A stretch of DNA of 23,952 nt, taken from the IMG/VR virus record IMGVR_UViG_3300032116_001301, positions 1 through 23,952 of that record; one strand, given 5' to 3'. Positions 14,401-21,932 of this stretch are shown piece by piece. Made by a program: the position numbers and the translations under genes. The notes below the pieces were generated by a model. That model was not told the DNA's origin, did no database searches, and worked only from the letters and a program-made list of their open reading frames with translations. Each line of letters opens with the position of its first letter. Within the stretch, counting starts at the first letter, position 1. Origin of the DNA: a virus.

Positions 14401-15076
14401 GCTTCAGGTCAAAAGCGCGCGTGGGCACACCTTGAAAATTTGCGGCATCAAATCTAGTCGACACTAAAGCGCTGTTCGGATAGCGTAGTTTGCTGTCGAT
14501 GATGGCCGTAAAACTATCCCAGAACGTTTTATTCTGCAGTCGCGGGTTGGTGGTGTCGCTGGTGATGCGGCGCAGGCGAATGTTCCAAGGGCTGCCGCCA
14601 GTCAGCGGCACACGGTAGCTGCGTTGGTATTTACTGGTTCCTTTGCCTGAAATTGTGTCGGCCAGCACCTGCGTGTAGCTTCCGCCACTAGGCTGCACAT
14701 CTATGGCTATTTCTACCGACTGGCCTTCCAAATCGCCTTGGCTGTTTTGAAAGAAAAGCGCGGGCACGCTAACAATAACTCGAACCGCATTGACATCAGA
14801 ATCGCTAATCGTTCGAACAACAGGTGTTGACGCTTGAATCTCGGTGTTTACTGACGTGCCGTTTTCGACACCGCCAAAACCTGAAATGTAGGTCTGCGCG
14901 TTGGTGCCGGTTCTGGTGTCGTAATTGACATCTTGAAAATTGAAGCTGTTGTCGGGGTTCTGTATTGGCGTGCCGTTTAAGTAAATGGATTTTGCCCCGT
15001 TAACCAGCCCTTCTATTTCGCCCTCAGAAACCAAATCCAGAATATTGGCGAATGCGCGTGATCTCAATGTGCTCAT
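11495..15076 (-). CDS. J: Tail tip / host specificity protein J
   Basis: A 1193-residue homologue of lambda gpJ (1132 residues), the central tail tip protein. The N-terminus SRAFANILDLVSEGEIEGLV (6-25), with KSIYLNGTPIQ after it, is characteristic. The first 590 residues form the conserved tip core. About four fibronectin III-like domains follow (roughly 597-690, 692-775, 775-865 and 865-950), then a C-terminal beta-rich region of about 240 residues that should carry host range or join the fibre. ATG 15076 overlaps the gpI stop (ATGA). The variable end is immediately followed by fibre and propeller genes, which may share receptor binding with it. Confidence 0.94.
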   Translation of the reverse strand: MSTLRSRAFANILDLVSEGEIEGLVNGAKSIYLNGTPIQNPDNSFNFQDVNYDTRTGTNAQTYISGFGGVENGTSVNTEIQASTPVVRTISDSDVNAVRVIVSVPALFFQNSQGDLEGQSVEIAIDVQPSGGSYTQVLADTISGKGTSKYQRSYRVPLTGGSPWNIRLRRITSDTTNPRLQNKTFWDSFTAIIDSKLRYPNSALVSTRFDAANFQGVPTRAFDLKLKRVQVPVNYDPVARTYAGVWNGTFKTAWTDNPAWVFYDLVTNTRYGLGGYVDASQVDKWGLYTIGQYCDELVPDGFGGTEPRFTCNLYLQTRAEAYKVVQDLASCFRAVTYWAAGSMTLAQDAPSDPVALFTQANVLDGVFSYSGTSAKARHTVTLVTWNDPDDFYKQKVEYVEDATAIARFGVIPTEVVAIGCTSRGQANRVGRWLLYSETNETETVTFQTGVEGAVARPGQIIKVADDARAGVRLGGRVRNATASAVTLDAEVSLGAASWTLYVMLPDGTVGVSAVASASGNTINLSTSLAEAPLAGAQWIMSSSTTEAQTFRVLSVVEHDGGKVEVTALKHDPAKYAAVESDLVLQPRTITQLSPIPDAPTDLVISESLYTYQAEVRAQLNIGWANVQGAKSYRVLWSKDGANFSEAVTSVSDYDVQNITPGVFVVRVYAISPVGKESAAYAELSFTALGKTAPPSNVTGLQAVIDPNIGITLTWDKVADLDLDGYEVKDGAAVLGLIYATSFKVGLLPTGTKTFTVRALDTSGSYSVTPASVSVTVTAAAAPTVASAFAGDNVVLTWNSVQGTLATQSYEIRYGASFAAGTSLGTIQGTSFSTKANWSGPRTFWIAAIDLSGNIGAAGSVAPTVNVPGAVTMTQEVIDNNVLLKWGDATQTLPIEYYELRRGATWAGATVIGRVSARFTTIFESTAGTFKYWIAGVDVAGNLGVQSNVDALVNQPPDYQLKFDANSAFGGTKTNFIQYENGHIATVSPTETWQDHFTSRSWTTLQDQINAGFPIYAMPSQTAGSYEETIDYGTVLAATKITTTLSYTTVAGVVTVTPTISVRKLVTDPWTDYSGLSSVFVTDFRYVKVLYTFASSGGDDLITVTGLNVRFDVKLKNDAGVASVLSTDVGGTVINFNVSFVDVDSITVTPKGTSARIAVYDFVDVPNPTSFKVLLFDTSGTRVSGDVSWSVKGV

Positions 15077-15660
15077 GCTGCGATGTCCTCCACATTGATG
15101 CCGGCGCTAATAACTGCGCTTCCGACAATCATGCGACCGTAGCCGATTGGCACCGGCTGGCCTTGCGCGGCCGTGTTAACAGCGCCGTCGAAAACGTAGC
15201 TGGGCGGGTCTTCCTCTTTGGGGCCGGTGGATTTTGGTGGTGGTGACAACAACTGGGCGACGCCGCCGAGAGCAAGTGAAAGGCCGATACCGAACGCTAC
15301 GCTGCCGATAGTGGTCGAACCGAACAGGACGGTGGACGCCAATGCTGGGTTAAAAACTGCAAACGCGATCAGCACCGCGCCCATGATGATCTTGCCGAAC
15401 GTTCCGCCGCCGCCGGCGATGACCGGGGCGATGACGATGCGCCGGCCAGCCGGCAGGTGCAGTTCGTCTTGGCCGACGTCCTCGCGCATGTTTAGCACGC
15501 GATATCCTACATTGCGCTCCTGCGACGTCGACACGAATTCGGCGAAGTCCTTAAAGTTCGCCATCAGCGCGCGCACAGCCTCGGCCGGCGACGCCACATC
15601 CAACATGTGACGCCGACCAAAACGACGGCCCAGTTCACCTAGTAAAACGATGGTTTTCAT
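15073..15660 (-). CDS. I: Tail assembly protein I
   Basis: A 195-residue homologue of lambda gpI. The N-terminal ubiquitin-like part contains LGRRFGRRHMLDVASPAEAV (10-29) and FAEFV further on. A Gly-rich hydrophobic middle (GGGGTFGKIIMGAVLIAFAV and following) and PVPIGYGRMIVGSAVISAGI near the end complete the family pattern. The start at 15660 lies 26 bases inside the end of K, and the stop overlaps J. It is needed for tail tip assembly and is thought to leave or be processed before tail completion; its exact role is known only from lambda-like phages. Confidence 0.9.
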   Translation of the reverse strand: MKTIVLLGELGRRFGRRHMLDVASPAEAVRALMANFKDFAEFVSTSQERNVGYRVLNMREDVGQDELHLPAGRRIVIAPVIAGGGGTFGKIIMGAVLIAFAVFNPALASTVLFGSTTIGSVAFGIGLSLALGGVAQLLSPPPKSTGPKEEDPPSYVFDGAVNTAAQGQPVPIGYGRMIVGSAVISAGINVEDIAA

Positions 15661-16336
15661 TTCTCAGCACATGCGTTGTTAGGTTTCGCCAAAAATCGCC
15701 GTAGACCTCGCGGCCAGACAGTCGGTTGTGTGCGTGATGGATGATGCGATTATCGCCGATGTAGACCGCCGCGTGATTAGGAACTGGGCTGGAAACCGCC
15801 ATGAGAATGGCGTCGCCATAGTCCAGTTCAGACGGGTCGATTTCGACAAACCCGCAGCGCTCGAAGTTGTCCACATACAGGTCCTGGCCGGCGTTCCACC
15901 ATTGGTCGCTGCGGTCGAAGTCGGGTAGACATAGCCCCTCCAACGCATACCAATCGCGCACCAGGGTGTAGCAGTCTTGGCTGCCGTGGACGTACTGGCG
16001 CCCGATCAGGGGCTGGTTGTAGGTGACCGGCCAAATCAGGTTCCACTGGCCGTCTGGCACGCTCACAATATGCCAGGGCAGGCCGCTGGCCTCGCACGCT
16101 ACGCGGTCAGCCGGTGACGGCGTAGGCGGCAGGTTAGGGTGCGAATGGACCACCGCCACGATGTCGCCGGCCTCGGCAGCCGCTGCATAGTCGCGCGGGT
16201 CCATGATGAATTGGTCCATGCCGGCGCCAAGGTTGCGGCACGGCAAATAGCGTTCGCGGCCCTTGATGATGACCGCCAGTCCGCAGGACTCGCGCGGGTA
16301 TTCCCGCAGCGCATGCTCTAGCGCGGCCTGCTTCAC
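15635..16336 (-). CDS. K: Tail tip protein K: JAMM peptidase plus NlpC/P60 hydrolase
   Basis: A 233-residue homologue of lambda gpK with two enzyme domains. The JAMM metalloprotease part shows E16 (RESCGLAV) and HSHPNLPPTPSPAD (H64, H66, S74, D77). The NlpC/P60 cell-wall hydrolase part shows GSQDCYTLVRDWY (C122) and PNHAAVYIGD (H188). The enzyme probably opens the cell wall or processes gpI during tail tip assembly. The frame continues to 16405, but GTG 16336 (residue 24 of the longer frame) is preferred because it forms a GTGA overlap with the gpL stop, like most genes in this operon. All key residues are retained. Confidence 0.9.
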   Translation of the reverse strand: MKQAALEHALREYPRESCGLAVIIKGRERYLPCRNLGAGMDQFIMDPRDYAAAAEAGDIVAVVHSHPNLPPTPSPADRVACEASGLPWHIVSVPDGQWNLIWPVTYNQPLIGRQYVHGSQDCYTLVRDWYALEGLCLPDFDRSDQWWNAGQDLYVDNFERCGFVEIDPSELDYGDAILMAVSSPVPNHAAVYIGDNRIIHHAHNRLSGREVYGDFWRNLTTHVLRNENHRFTR

Positions 16337-17088
16337 TTGGTCAAACCCGCAGCAGGGAACGACCCAAAAGGTAAAGGGTTGTTGGCGCCGAACCGGGCTT
16401 TGCAACTGGACAGCCGCTTGCCGCAGACGTCCAGCGCCAGGCTTCCTACTGGATCATCATTGGCGTCGAAGTAATTGCCGCCTGCGTAGCCGCACTCAGT
16501 GCCACGATACCGCCAGACGCAGACGTTCTGAACGATCTGTCGGCGCGGCAGTTGCACGCCGGCCACATCAAACGCGGCGGCCAGTTCAAATTCCACGACG
16601 TTCTTGTTCTCATTGACCTTGCGGTCAATGTAAAAAATATCATCCGAGAATTCAGCGGCTGGGTCGGCGGTGGGGTTGGTGCCGCCGGGGAAATTGACCG
16701 CGTCCAAATACTTGGCCAGGGTCCGCTTGCGGGTGATCTTGGCGCCCAACAGGTCGTCGTAGTTCAGCACCAGTGCGGTAATGGCGCCGCCAACGTTGGC
16801 GACCGTCAGCTTAGGGCGCGGCAACTGTCCGTTTCCACTGTAATCAAACCCAGCCGCCTGTAACGGGAACGCCGTGTAGGTGTCGCCCTGCCACACAATG
16901 TTCTGCCGCAGGGCGTTGGTGCCGGCGTGAAACCGCACCACATCGCCGCCGAACACGGTGGTGTCCATCTCGAAAAGTTCGATGATGGCCGACGGTTCCA
17001 ACTTCTGGATTTCTCCAGACACACCCGGCGTGTCGCCGACGATATATCCTTCGGCGTTGTAGTCTCTGACTACATATAGCTGCGCCAT
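16333..17088 (-). CDS. L: Minor tail protein L
   Basis: A 251-residue homologue of lambda gpL, part of the tail tip below the tape measure. Typical segments are EIQKLEPSAIIELFEMD (26-42), GGDVVRFHAG (47-56) and FDVAGVQLPRRQIVQNVCVW (173-192). Four cysteines, C190, C199, C222 and C229, match the C-terminal cluster known in lambda gpL to hold an iron-sulfur centre. The ATG overlaps the stop of the inserted upstream gene by one base (TGATG). Confidence 0.92.
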   Translation of the reverse strand: MAQLYVVRDYNAEGYIVGDTPGVSGEIQKLEPSAIIELFEMDTTVFGGDVVRFHAGTNALRQNIVWQGDTYTAFPLQAAGFDYSGNGQLPRPKLTVANVGGAITALVLNYDDLLGAKITRKRTLAKYLDAVNFPGGTNPTADPAAEFSDDIFYIDRKVNENKNVVEFELAAAFDVAGVQLPRRQIVQNVCVWRYRGTECGYAGGNYFDANDDPVGSLALDVCGKRLSSCKARFGANNPLPFGSFPAAGLTK

Positions 17089-17618
17089 CAGACGTTCGCC
17101 GCCTCAATAACGACCAATGCAGAACCAGCTTGTACGGTCGCAGTTTGTCCGGCGGTCGTGGCGGCAAATTGGATAACCAAGTTGCCCGCAGTCGCCCCTA
17201 CCGACATAGTCCCGTTAACTCTAATTCCGTGGTTAGTCGTTGCAACTGCGCAAAAGTTGACGGAAGAAAGCGTAGAAAGAGCCGTAAAAACGGTCGACGT
17301 CTGGGCGGTTGCCGACGTGCTGTTACCAATAGCGTGCGCCACCACTGTCGCGCTGGCCGGCCCGTTAACTGCGACTTTCACCCCGCCTGTACTTGAGCAC
17401 TGAACGACAAGTATTGCCTCAAAATAATAGTTTCTGTTAGCCGCAACAGGAATCGAAAGGTTTGTATTTACCGCCGTCGACAAAGTGGTGGTCGCAGCTG
17501 AACTCAGCCGCTCGACCACGCTATCCGGTTTCGCGGTATTTAGGTTGACGAAGTTGGCGTCCATCTCCGCATGAGTTAGCGCAGAACCTTTGCCGGATCG
17601 GGTGACGATTGTTGTCAT
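17088..17618 (-). CDS. Virion-associated beta-sandwich protein inserted between M and L
   Basis: A 176-residue protein. The N-terminus TRSGKGSALTHAEMDANFVN (6-25) carries the 'LTxxExDaNF' signature common at the start of phage fibre and decoration proteins. The rest is Ser/Thr/Ala-rich and strongly beta, with the alternating pattern of a jelly-roll (ANRNYYFEAILVVQCSSTGG and later GSALVVIEA). Lambda has no gene here: M is normally followed directly by L. It starts three bases after M and its stop overlaps the L start, so it is fully embedded in the tail tip operon. It may be an extra tail-surface or carbohydrate-binding subunit. Confidence 0.7.
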   Translation of the reverse strand: MTTIVTRSGKGSALTHAEMDANFVNLNTAKPDSVVERLSSAATTTLSTAVNTNLSIPVAANRNYYFEAILVVQCSSTGGVKVAVNGPASATVVAHAIGNSTSATAQTSTVFTALSTLSSVNFCAVATTNHGIRVNGTMSVGATAGNLVIQFAATTAGQTATVQAGSALVVIEAANV

Positions 17619-17621
17619 ATA

Positions 17622-17960
17622 TTAGCTCTCAAACACCTGGTGGAACTGGGCCGATACGTTGTTCAGGTTGTAGCGAACCGATGTGACCGACCACTCGCGG
17701 CAGACTACTTTAATGGCGGTGGCCTCATTGGGCGGCGTCCAGTCAAACGCCTCGACGCCGCCGCGTGCCGCCAAGAACGTCTTGATGTTTCCGGTTTCGG
17801 TGTTGTCGCGGTTTTGCCACTGCAGGTTCCACGTCTGGGGCTGGGTGTTAATCCCGTCGCCCTGGCGCTGCTCGTAGCCGTCGCCGAACGATGCCACGCG
17901 CACGCGCGGCTTGATGGTGACCTGGGCGCCGAAATCCGGGGTGTAGGTGAATGTTGCCAT
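17622..17960 (-). CDS. M: Minor tail protein M
   Basis: A 112-residue homologue of lambda gpM. Family features are YTPDFGAQVTIKPRVRVASF (6-25), GDGYEQRQGDGIN (27-39), then a W-rich strand (TWNLQWQNRD) and FDWTPP (73-78). The ATG overlaps the tape measure stop by one base (TAATG). It probably forms the ring between tail tube and tip. Length and position are as expected. Confidence 0.92.
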   Translation of the reverse strand: MATFTYTPDFGAQVTIKPRVRVASFGDGYEQRQGDGINTQPQTWNLQWQNRDNTETGNIKTFLAARGGVEAFDWTPPNEATAIKVVCREWSVTSVRYNLNNVSAQFHQVFES

Positions 17961-20236
17961 TATGCCGCCAGCAGCCCGCCGGGCCGTTTCTGTTGGATCA
18001 GTTCCGCCTTAACGACACCGGCAATCATGCGGCCCAGGTGCCCGGCGCCTTCGTCGGTCGTCACTTGTTCGCTGCCCGACTCGACGTTCACGTTCACCAC
18101 CACGCTGGTGTTGCCCATGCCTTGCCCCTTGGTGTGGTCGATCACAGTTTCCTGCGGGTGCATGACCGCAAGAAATCCGCCTTTCCCGTCCAGGCCGCCC
18201 GAACGGGGGCCGCTGCCGGTGTAGCCGCCGCCGTCGAATCCCAGCGACCCAGCCAACTCAAAACCACCAGCGCCGTTTGCGAAAGTGCCGCCGCCAAACA
18301 TTCCGCCAATTGCACCCAATAGCGGTTTCATGATGGTCTGCTGGACGTAGATGCGGATCAGGTCCTGGATGATGCTGTTTGCCAGTGACTTGAAGTTCAG
18401 CTTTCCGGTCATGGTGAACTGCACAAGTGCGTCCTCCATTCCCCTGAAGGCGTTCGCCATAGCGTCTTCGGTGACCTTCGCAACGTTCGTAATGTCGTCC
18501 AAATAATTGCGCATGGCGCGCCTTGCGCCCGTCTCGAACGTGCGCGACTGCTGGTAATTCAGGTCCTCGGCGGCCTGCTTGGCGGCAAACATCGCGTCGG
18601 CCACCTCACGGTAGCGCGCTGCGTTTTCGGGCAGCATGTTGCGCACCGCCTCGGACACCTGCAGTTCGTGGCGCTTGGCGTCGACCAGCTTTTCATATTC
18701 GCGCGCCGACAGTTCGGCCTGCTGGCCTTCCATTCGCGTTAATTCCAGTTCGCCCTGCTTGCTACGCATTAGCTGCCCGATGGCGTCGTTCTCGCGCTTG
18801 TACTGTTCGTCGCGGGCCTTGGCGCGGTCGGCTTCGGCTTTTGCTAGGTCCTGGCTGTCCTGCGTGATTTGCTTGGTGTAGTCGATCTTTGCCGCCAGGC
18901 GCAGCAGTTCTGCGCGCTGCTGCGGGGTAACGTCGGCGTATTCCTTCAGCTTCAGCTGGTTCAGGACTTCCTGCGCGCGGGTTAGGTCGCCGGTCTTGGC
19001 TAGCTGTTCGTCCAGTTGCTTTTTCAGCTTGTCGAACGCGCTTTCCTTGACGTCCTTGCCGGCGCTAAAATCAAAGCTCATGCCGCCAGCCCCGCCGGGC
19101 TTTAGCACGGCAGGTTCCTTCGCCGCCTCTTTGGCTTTGTCCATCGCGCCCTTGACGGCGGTGTAGAACTTGGACCCGTCCATTTTCCACAGGTCGACGT
19201 AGCGCTGGTTCGCGTCTGCCACGATGGCGTTGCGGTTCTCTAGCGCCGCCTTAAGTTCGGCCCGCGACTGCTCACTGAACAGCGCAGCAGGGCCCTTTGA
19301 CAGAATGGACCCGATGGCGCCCATGTCAGCCAGGACGGCCCGACCGCTGCCCAGCAGTGCATAGAAACCCTGGCCGGCGACCCGCACCACGTCAACCACG
19401 GCGGCAATGGATAGCGCCAGGTTTTCTGCCCAGAACTGCAGGCTGGTGTCGCCCGCCAGGTCGTCAGCTTTGGCCCTGGCCTCGGCTATGCCTTTGACAA
19501 ACCCCGTCAGCACCGGCAGCAGTTCGCGGGCGAAACTCAGGCTGACAGCGCCAGCCACCCGGCGCAGGCGCGACATGCTGTCGTTGAATTCGTCGGATGC
19601 GCGGGCAAAACCGCCGTCGAACAGGGCGCCGTAGCCCTCCAGTTCGGCGCGGGCGTTGCGAATAGCGTCAGCGCCGGCATTCAGTAGCGGCACCAGGTCT
19701 GCTGCCGACTTGCCGAACACCTGCTGCGCTGCGGCGGTTTTCTGCCACCCGTCGGGCATAGCGCCAAGCCGCTCGGATATGCGCGCCAGTGCTTCGGTGG
19801 TGGTGATGGAACCGTTTTTGATTTCCGCCTGGCTGATGCCAAACTGCTTGAACGTGGCAACCGCTTCCTTGCTGCCGCCGGCCGCTTCGGCCATGTTCTT
19901 CGCCAGCTTACCAAGGGCGCCAGCCACCGCGTCCAGGTTGCTGCCGTTTTGCTCGGCCACATAGCCCAGCGCGTCCAGGTCCTCGACCGCAATGCCTGTT
20001 TTCTGCGACAGGTCGTTCAGCTTGTCGCCCATGTCGATGGCGCTTTTGATCATGGCGACAAAACCGCCGACGACGGCGGATGCCGCTAGGCCGGCGATTG
20101 CGCCCTTGAGCATGTTGAAGCGGCCGGCGACGTCGTTGGCGCCATCCCCCAGCCGTTCCATGCTGGTGCGCAGCTGGTCGACCGCCTGCTGACCGCTGAC
20201 GCCGGCGACGATCTTAAGGGCTACGTTCATGTCCAC
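17960..20236 (-). CDS. H: Tail tape measure protein (lambda H-like)
   Basis: A 758-residue tape measure protein that sets tail length and enters the cell during DNA injection. The N-terminal 250 residues are the conserved TMP part (DMGDKLNDLSQKTGIAVEDL at about 69-88, and QQVFGKSAADLVPLLNAGAD further on). The middle is helical and charged. The C-terminus has the lambda-type end FDGGGYTGSGPRSGG followed by FLAVMHPQETVIDH. Hydrophobic segments near 45-65 and 265-290 may insert into the membrane. GTG 20236 is chosen because GAAGGA lies eight bases upstream; ATG 20230 is a near alternative. At 758 residues it is about 10% shorter than lambda gpH (853), so a somewhat shorter tail is expected. Confidence 0.93.
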   Translation of the reverse strand: MDMNVALKIVAGVSGQQAVDQLRTSMERLGDGANDVAGRFNMLKGAIAGLAASAVVGGFVAMIKSAIDMGDKLNDLSQKTGIAVEDLDALGYVAEQNGSNLDAVAGALGKLAKNMAEAAGGSKEAVATFKQFGISQAEIKNGSITTTEALARISERLGAMPDGWQKTAAAQQVFGKSAADLVPLLNAGADAIRNARAELEGYGALFDGGFARASDEFNDSMSRLRRVAGAVSLSFARELLPVLTGFVKGIAEARAKADDLAGDTSLQFWAENLALSIAAVVDVVRVAGQGFYALLGSGRAVLADMGAIGSILSKGPAALFSEQSRAELKAALENRNAIVADANQRYVDLWKMDGSKFYTAVKGAMDKAKEAAKEPAVLKPGGAGGMSFDFSAGKDVKESAFDKLKKQLDEQLAKTGDLTRAQEVLNQLKLKEYADVTPQQRAELLRLAAKIDYTKQITQDSQDLAKAEADRAKARDEQYKRENDAIGQLMRSKQGELELTRMEGQQAELSAREYEKLVDAKRHELQVSEAVRNMLPENAARYREVADAMFAAKQAAEDLNYQQSRTFETGARRAMRNYLDDITNVAKVTEDAMANAFRGMEDALVQFTMTGKLNFKSLANSIIQDLIRIYVQQTIMKPLLGAIGGMFGGGTFANGAGGFELAGSLGFDGGGYTGSGPRSGGLDGKGGFLAVMHPQETVIDHTKGQGMGNTSVVVNVNVESGSEQVTTDEGAGHLGRMIAGVVKAELIQQKRPGGLLAA

Positions 20237-20240
20237 GGCA

Positions 20241-20579
20241 TCAGTCCTTCCGCTTGTTCAGCACGCCTAGTGCCGCCATTTCCATCGCCTGCAGGTCGTC
20301 CATGAATGCGACGACGTCGGCGATACCGTGGATTTTAACTAAGAACTCGACGGACTGATAATTCAAGCCGACGAAACCGCCCTGCATTACATTCCACTGC
20401 GTCTGCAGTTTCAGGAACATCCCAAAAGTTTCGGCATTTTCTTCCCAAATCTCGAAACCGTCCGTGCCCCTTGCTTCGGCCGCCGCCACCATTTCGGCAG
20501 GCGCTCCGAACGCCGCCAGGTCGTCGGCTGCTTTGTCCTCGACGCCACCACCGGCCCAGTGGATGGCGGCGTCAGTTAG
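20241..20579 (-). CDS. Tail assembly chaperone GT extension (T domain, by -1 frameshift)
   Basis: This is the -1 frame reached from G at the A AAA AAC site. The joined reading gives about 112 residues of G plus 112 more, with no stop between. The extension reads LTDAAIHWAGGGVEDKAADD, then the Met at 20492 where an independent ORF would begin, then FEIWEENAETFGMFLKLQTQ. The TQW and GLNY segments are typical of the DUF1799/T-domain family of phage tail proteins. The GT fusion would bind the tape measure and tail tube subunits during assembly, as in lambda. The tape measure gene follows four bases later. An internal ATG start for an 83-residue product is possible but less likely. Confidence 0.85.
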   Translation of the reverse strand, partial: LTDAAIHWAGGGVEDKAADDLAAFGAPAEMVAAAEARGTDGFEIWEENAETFGMFLKLQTQWNVMQGGFVGLNYQSVEFLVKIHGIADVVAFMDDLQAMEMAALGVLNKRKD

Positions 20580-20585
20580 TTTTTT
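20541..20585 (-). promoter_or_regulatory. Programmed -1 frameshift signal for G/GT
   Basis: Slippery heptamer A AAA AAC at 20585-20579 is aligned exactly with the zero frame (CGA AAA AAC TAA). A 5-base spacer TAACT follows and includes the G stop. Then a 10-bp stem, GACGCCGCCA (20573-20564) with TGGTGGCGTC (20550-20541), has one G-U pair and a 13-base loop. Heptamer, spacing and stem fit a bacterial -1 frameshift element. Confidence 0.9.
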
Positions 20586-20914
20586 CGCTTGGCCCCAGCC
20601 AGGGACTCGAACATCGCCATAACAATGGACGCGGCCACCAGGGGGATTTCCAGCATCTGGTCGCGAGCCGCCTCGCTGTAGGGCACATCGCCCTTGTCGT
20701 CCGTCACGCCAGACCAGCCCACCAGCACTTCGCGGGCAATCTCGACGTCGCTGGTTGCGCTCTTTTCAATGGCGTCGCGCAGTTCCGCCAGGCGCGTCTG
20801 CGTCATGCGCTTGAATTTGGCGTCGAACGTCGCTTTTTCTGTGCGGCCGCCATCTGTCGGGAAATTGACAGTGACGGGCCAGGTGTAGTCGTTGGGTTGC
20901 GTGATCTTGAACAC
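20576..20914 (-). CDS. G: Tail assembly chaperone G
   Basis: A 112-residue protein in the place of lambda gpG, directly after the tail tube gene. It is soluble and helical, with YTWPVTVNFPTDGGRTEKAT (10-29) and then FDAKFKRMT and ELRDAIEKS. It ends AKRKN at the slippery site. GTG 20914 has GGAG seven bases upstream and no better ATG exists. Most ribosomes should stop at TAA 20578-20576, and a few percent shift into the GT frame (the lambda ratio; not measured here). Confidence 0.85.
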   Translation of the reverse strand: MFKITQPNDYTWPVTVNFPTDGGRTEKATFDAKFKRMTQTRLAELRDAIEKSATSDVEIAREVLVGWSGVTDDKGDVPYSEAARDQMLEIPLVAASIVMAMFESLAGAKRKN

Positions 20915-20932
20915 TATTAAACTCCAATGGGA

Positions 20933-20954
20933 AAGCCCGGCGGGTGCCGGGCTT
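20933..20954 (-). terminator. Hairpin between tail tube and G genes (attenuator-like)
   Basis: A perfect 9-bp stem AAGCCCGGC/GCCGGGCTT with a 4-base loop, directly after the tail tube stop. On the minus strand it is followed only by TCCC, so termination should be weak. It may reduce read-through or protect the tail tube message. Confidence 0.6.
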
Positions 20955-20973
20955 GTTTCTGGTTAGTGGGCGC

Positions 20974-21903
20974 TCACTTAACGATGATACTGATTTCGTC
21001 GTTGCCAGCCGTGCTGGGAACCAGCCGCACCGGAACCTGCATCATCATGATGCCGTCCTGGTCCTGGTAGGTCGGATTCTGCGCCGACACGCGGCTGGAC
21101 GTGATCTGCACGCGGTTGCCGGCGGTGGTGCCGTGCGTGATGTCCAGCGCGCCAAGGGCCGTTCCAAGCGCGACGGTGAAAAAGTCCTTCGCGGCGATGG
21201 TTGGGGCCTCAAACATCACGGTGCCGGACACTTGGCGGTCGGTCATCAGGACGTCTTCAGCGCCGATCAGGCTGCGGTAGCTGATGGCGTTGTTCAGGTT
21301 CAGCGACAGCGATTCCAAGGCGCCGCTGTAGCTAAACAGCGAGAAACCAGTGCTGTTGTCGCTGTTGGCGGCCAGCGGGGTCTGGAACGCGGTGTAGGTG
21401 ACAGCGGGGGCTGCGGTGTCAGTCGGCGCGTTGTAAAGGCCGGTGAAAGTGAATTTGAACACCGGAATTTGACGGGCGCGAATGTCCAGTTCCACGTTGC
21501 CGCGTGCGCCGGTGATCTTGTGCAGGACGCCGTCCACGTTGTGGTACAGGGTCACGCTCTCGAACGACGACGACACCGGGGTGTAGACCACGTCGCTGGC
21601 GCCGTCTGCTTCGGCCATGCCGCAAGCGCGCAGCAGCGGACCGTAGGCGGGCGCAGTGCCGGCTGTGCCGGAACCTGCCATCTCAACCTCAAATTCGATG
21701 CTGACATAGGCAGACGCCAGCAACTGCTCGGACGCGCCAAGGTACGGACGCACCAGGTCGCGGTTGACCAGTTCCGCGTTAAGCGGCGTGATGGTCATAT
21801 TGCGCACCAGGATGGCGTTGGCCGCGCCGGTGGGCGTGCTGTCGGTGCCATAGGTCGTTTCGATCTTGGCAAGAATGGTGCGTTTGCGACTAAGCAGGGG
21901 CAT
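20974..21903 (-). CDS. V: Major tail tube protein (lambda V-like)
   Basis: A 309-residue tail tube subunit. The N-terminus MPLLSRKRTILAKIETTYGT (1-20) with PLNAELVNRDLVRPYLG after it is typical of phage tail tube proteins. The middle repeats the family beta pattern (IEFEVEMAGSGTAG, then LLRACG and VTYTAF). The C-terminus ends DEISIIVK. There is no clear separate Ig-like tail domain. A GAGG ribosome site lies six bases before the ATG. It should be among the most abundant virion proteins, consistent with the hairpin after it. Confidence 0.88.
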   Translation of the reverse strand: MPLLSRKRTILAKIETTYGTDSTPTGAANAILVRNMTITPLNAELVNRDLVRPYLGASEQLLASAYVSIEFEVEMAGSGTAGTAPAYGPLLRACGMAEADGASDVVYTPVSSSFESVTLYHNVDGVLHKITGARGNVELDIRARQIPVFKFTFTGLYNAPTDTAAPAVTYTAFQTPLAANSDNSTGFSLFSYSGALESLSLNLNNAISYRSLIGAEDVLMTDRQVSGTVMFEAPTIAAKDFFTVALGTALGALDITHGTTAGNRVQITSSRVSAQNPTYQDQDGIMMMQVPVRLVPSTAGNDEISIIVK

Positions 21904-21932
21904 GGTAGACCTCGCGGGGGTTTGCTCGGATT

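Noticed and set aside
20241-20492. Stand-alone 83-residue gene
   Set aside because: The frame extends upstream to the slippery site and fits a GT fusion; an independent start is less likely.
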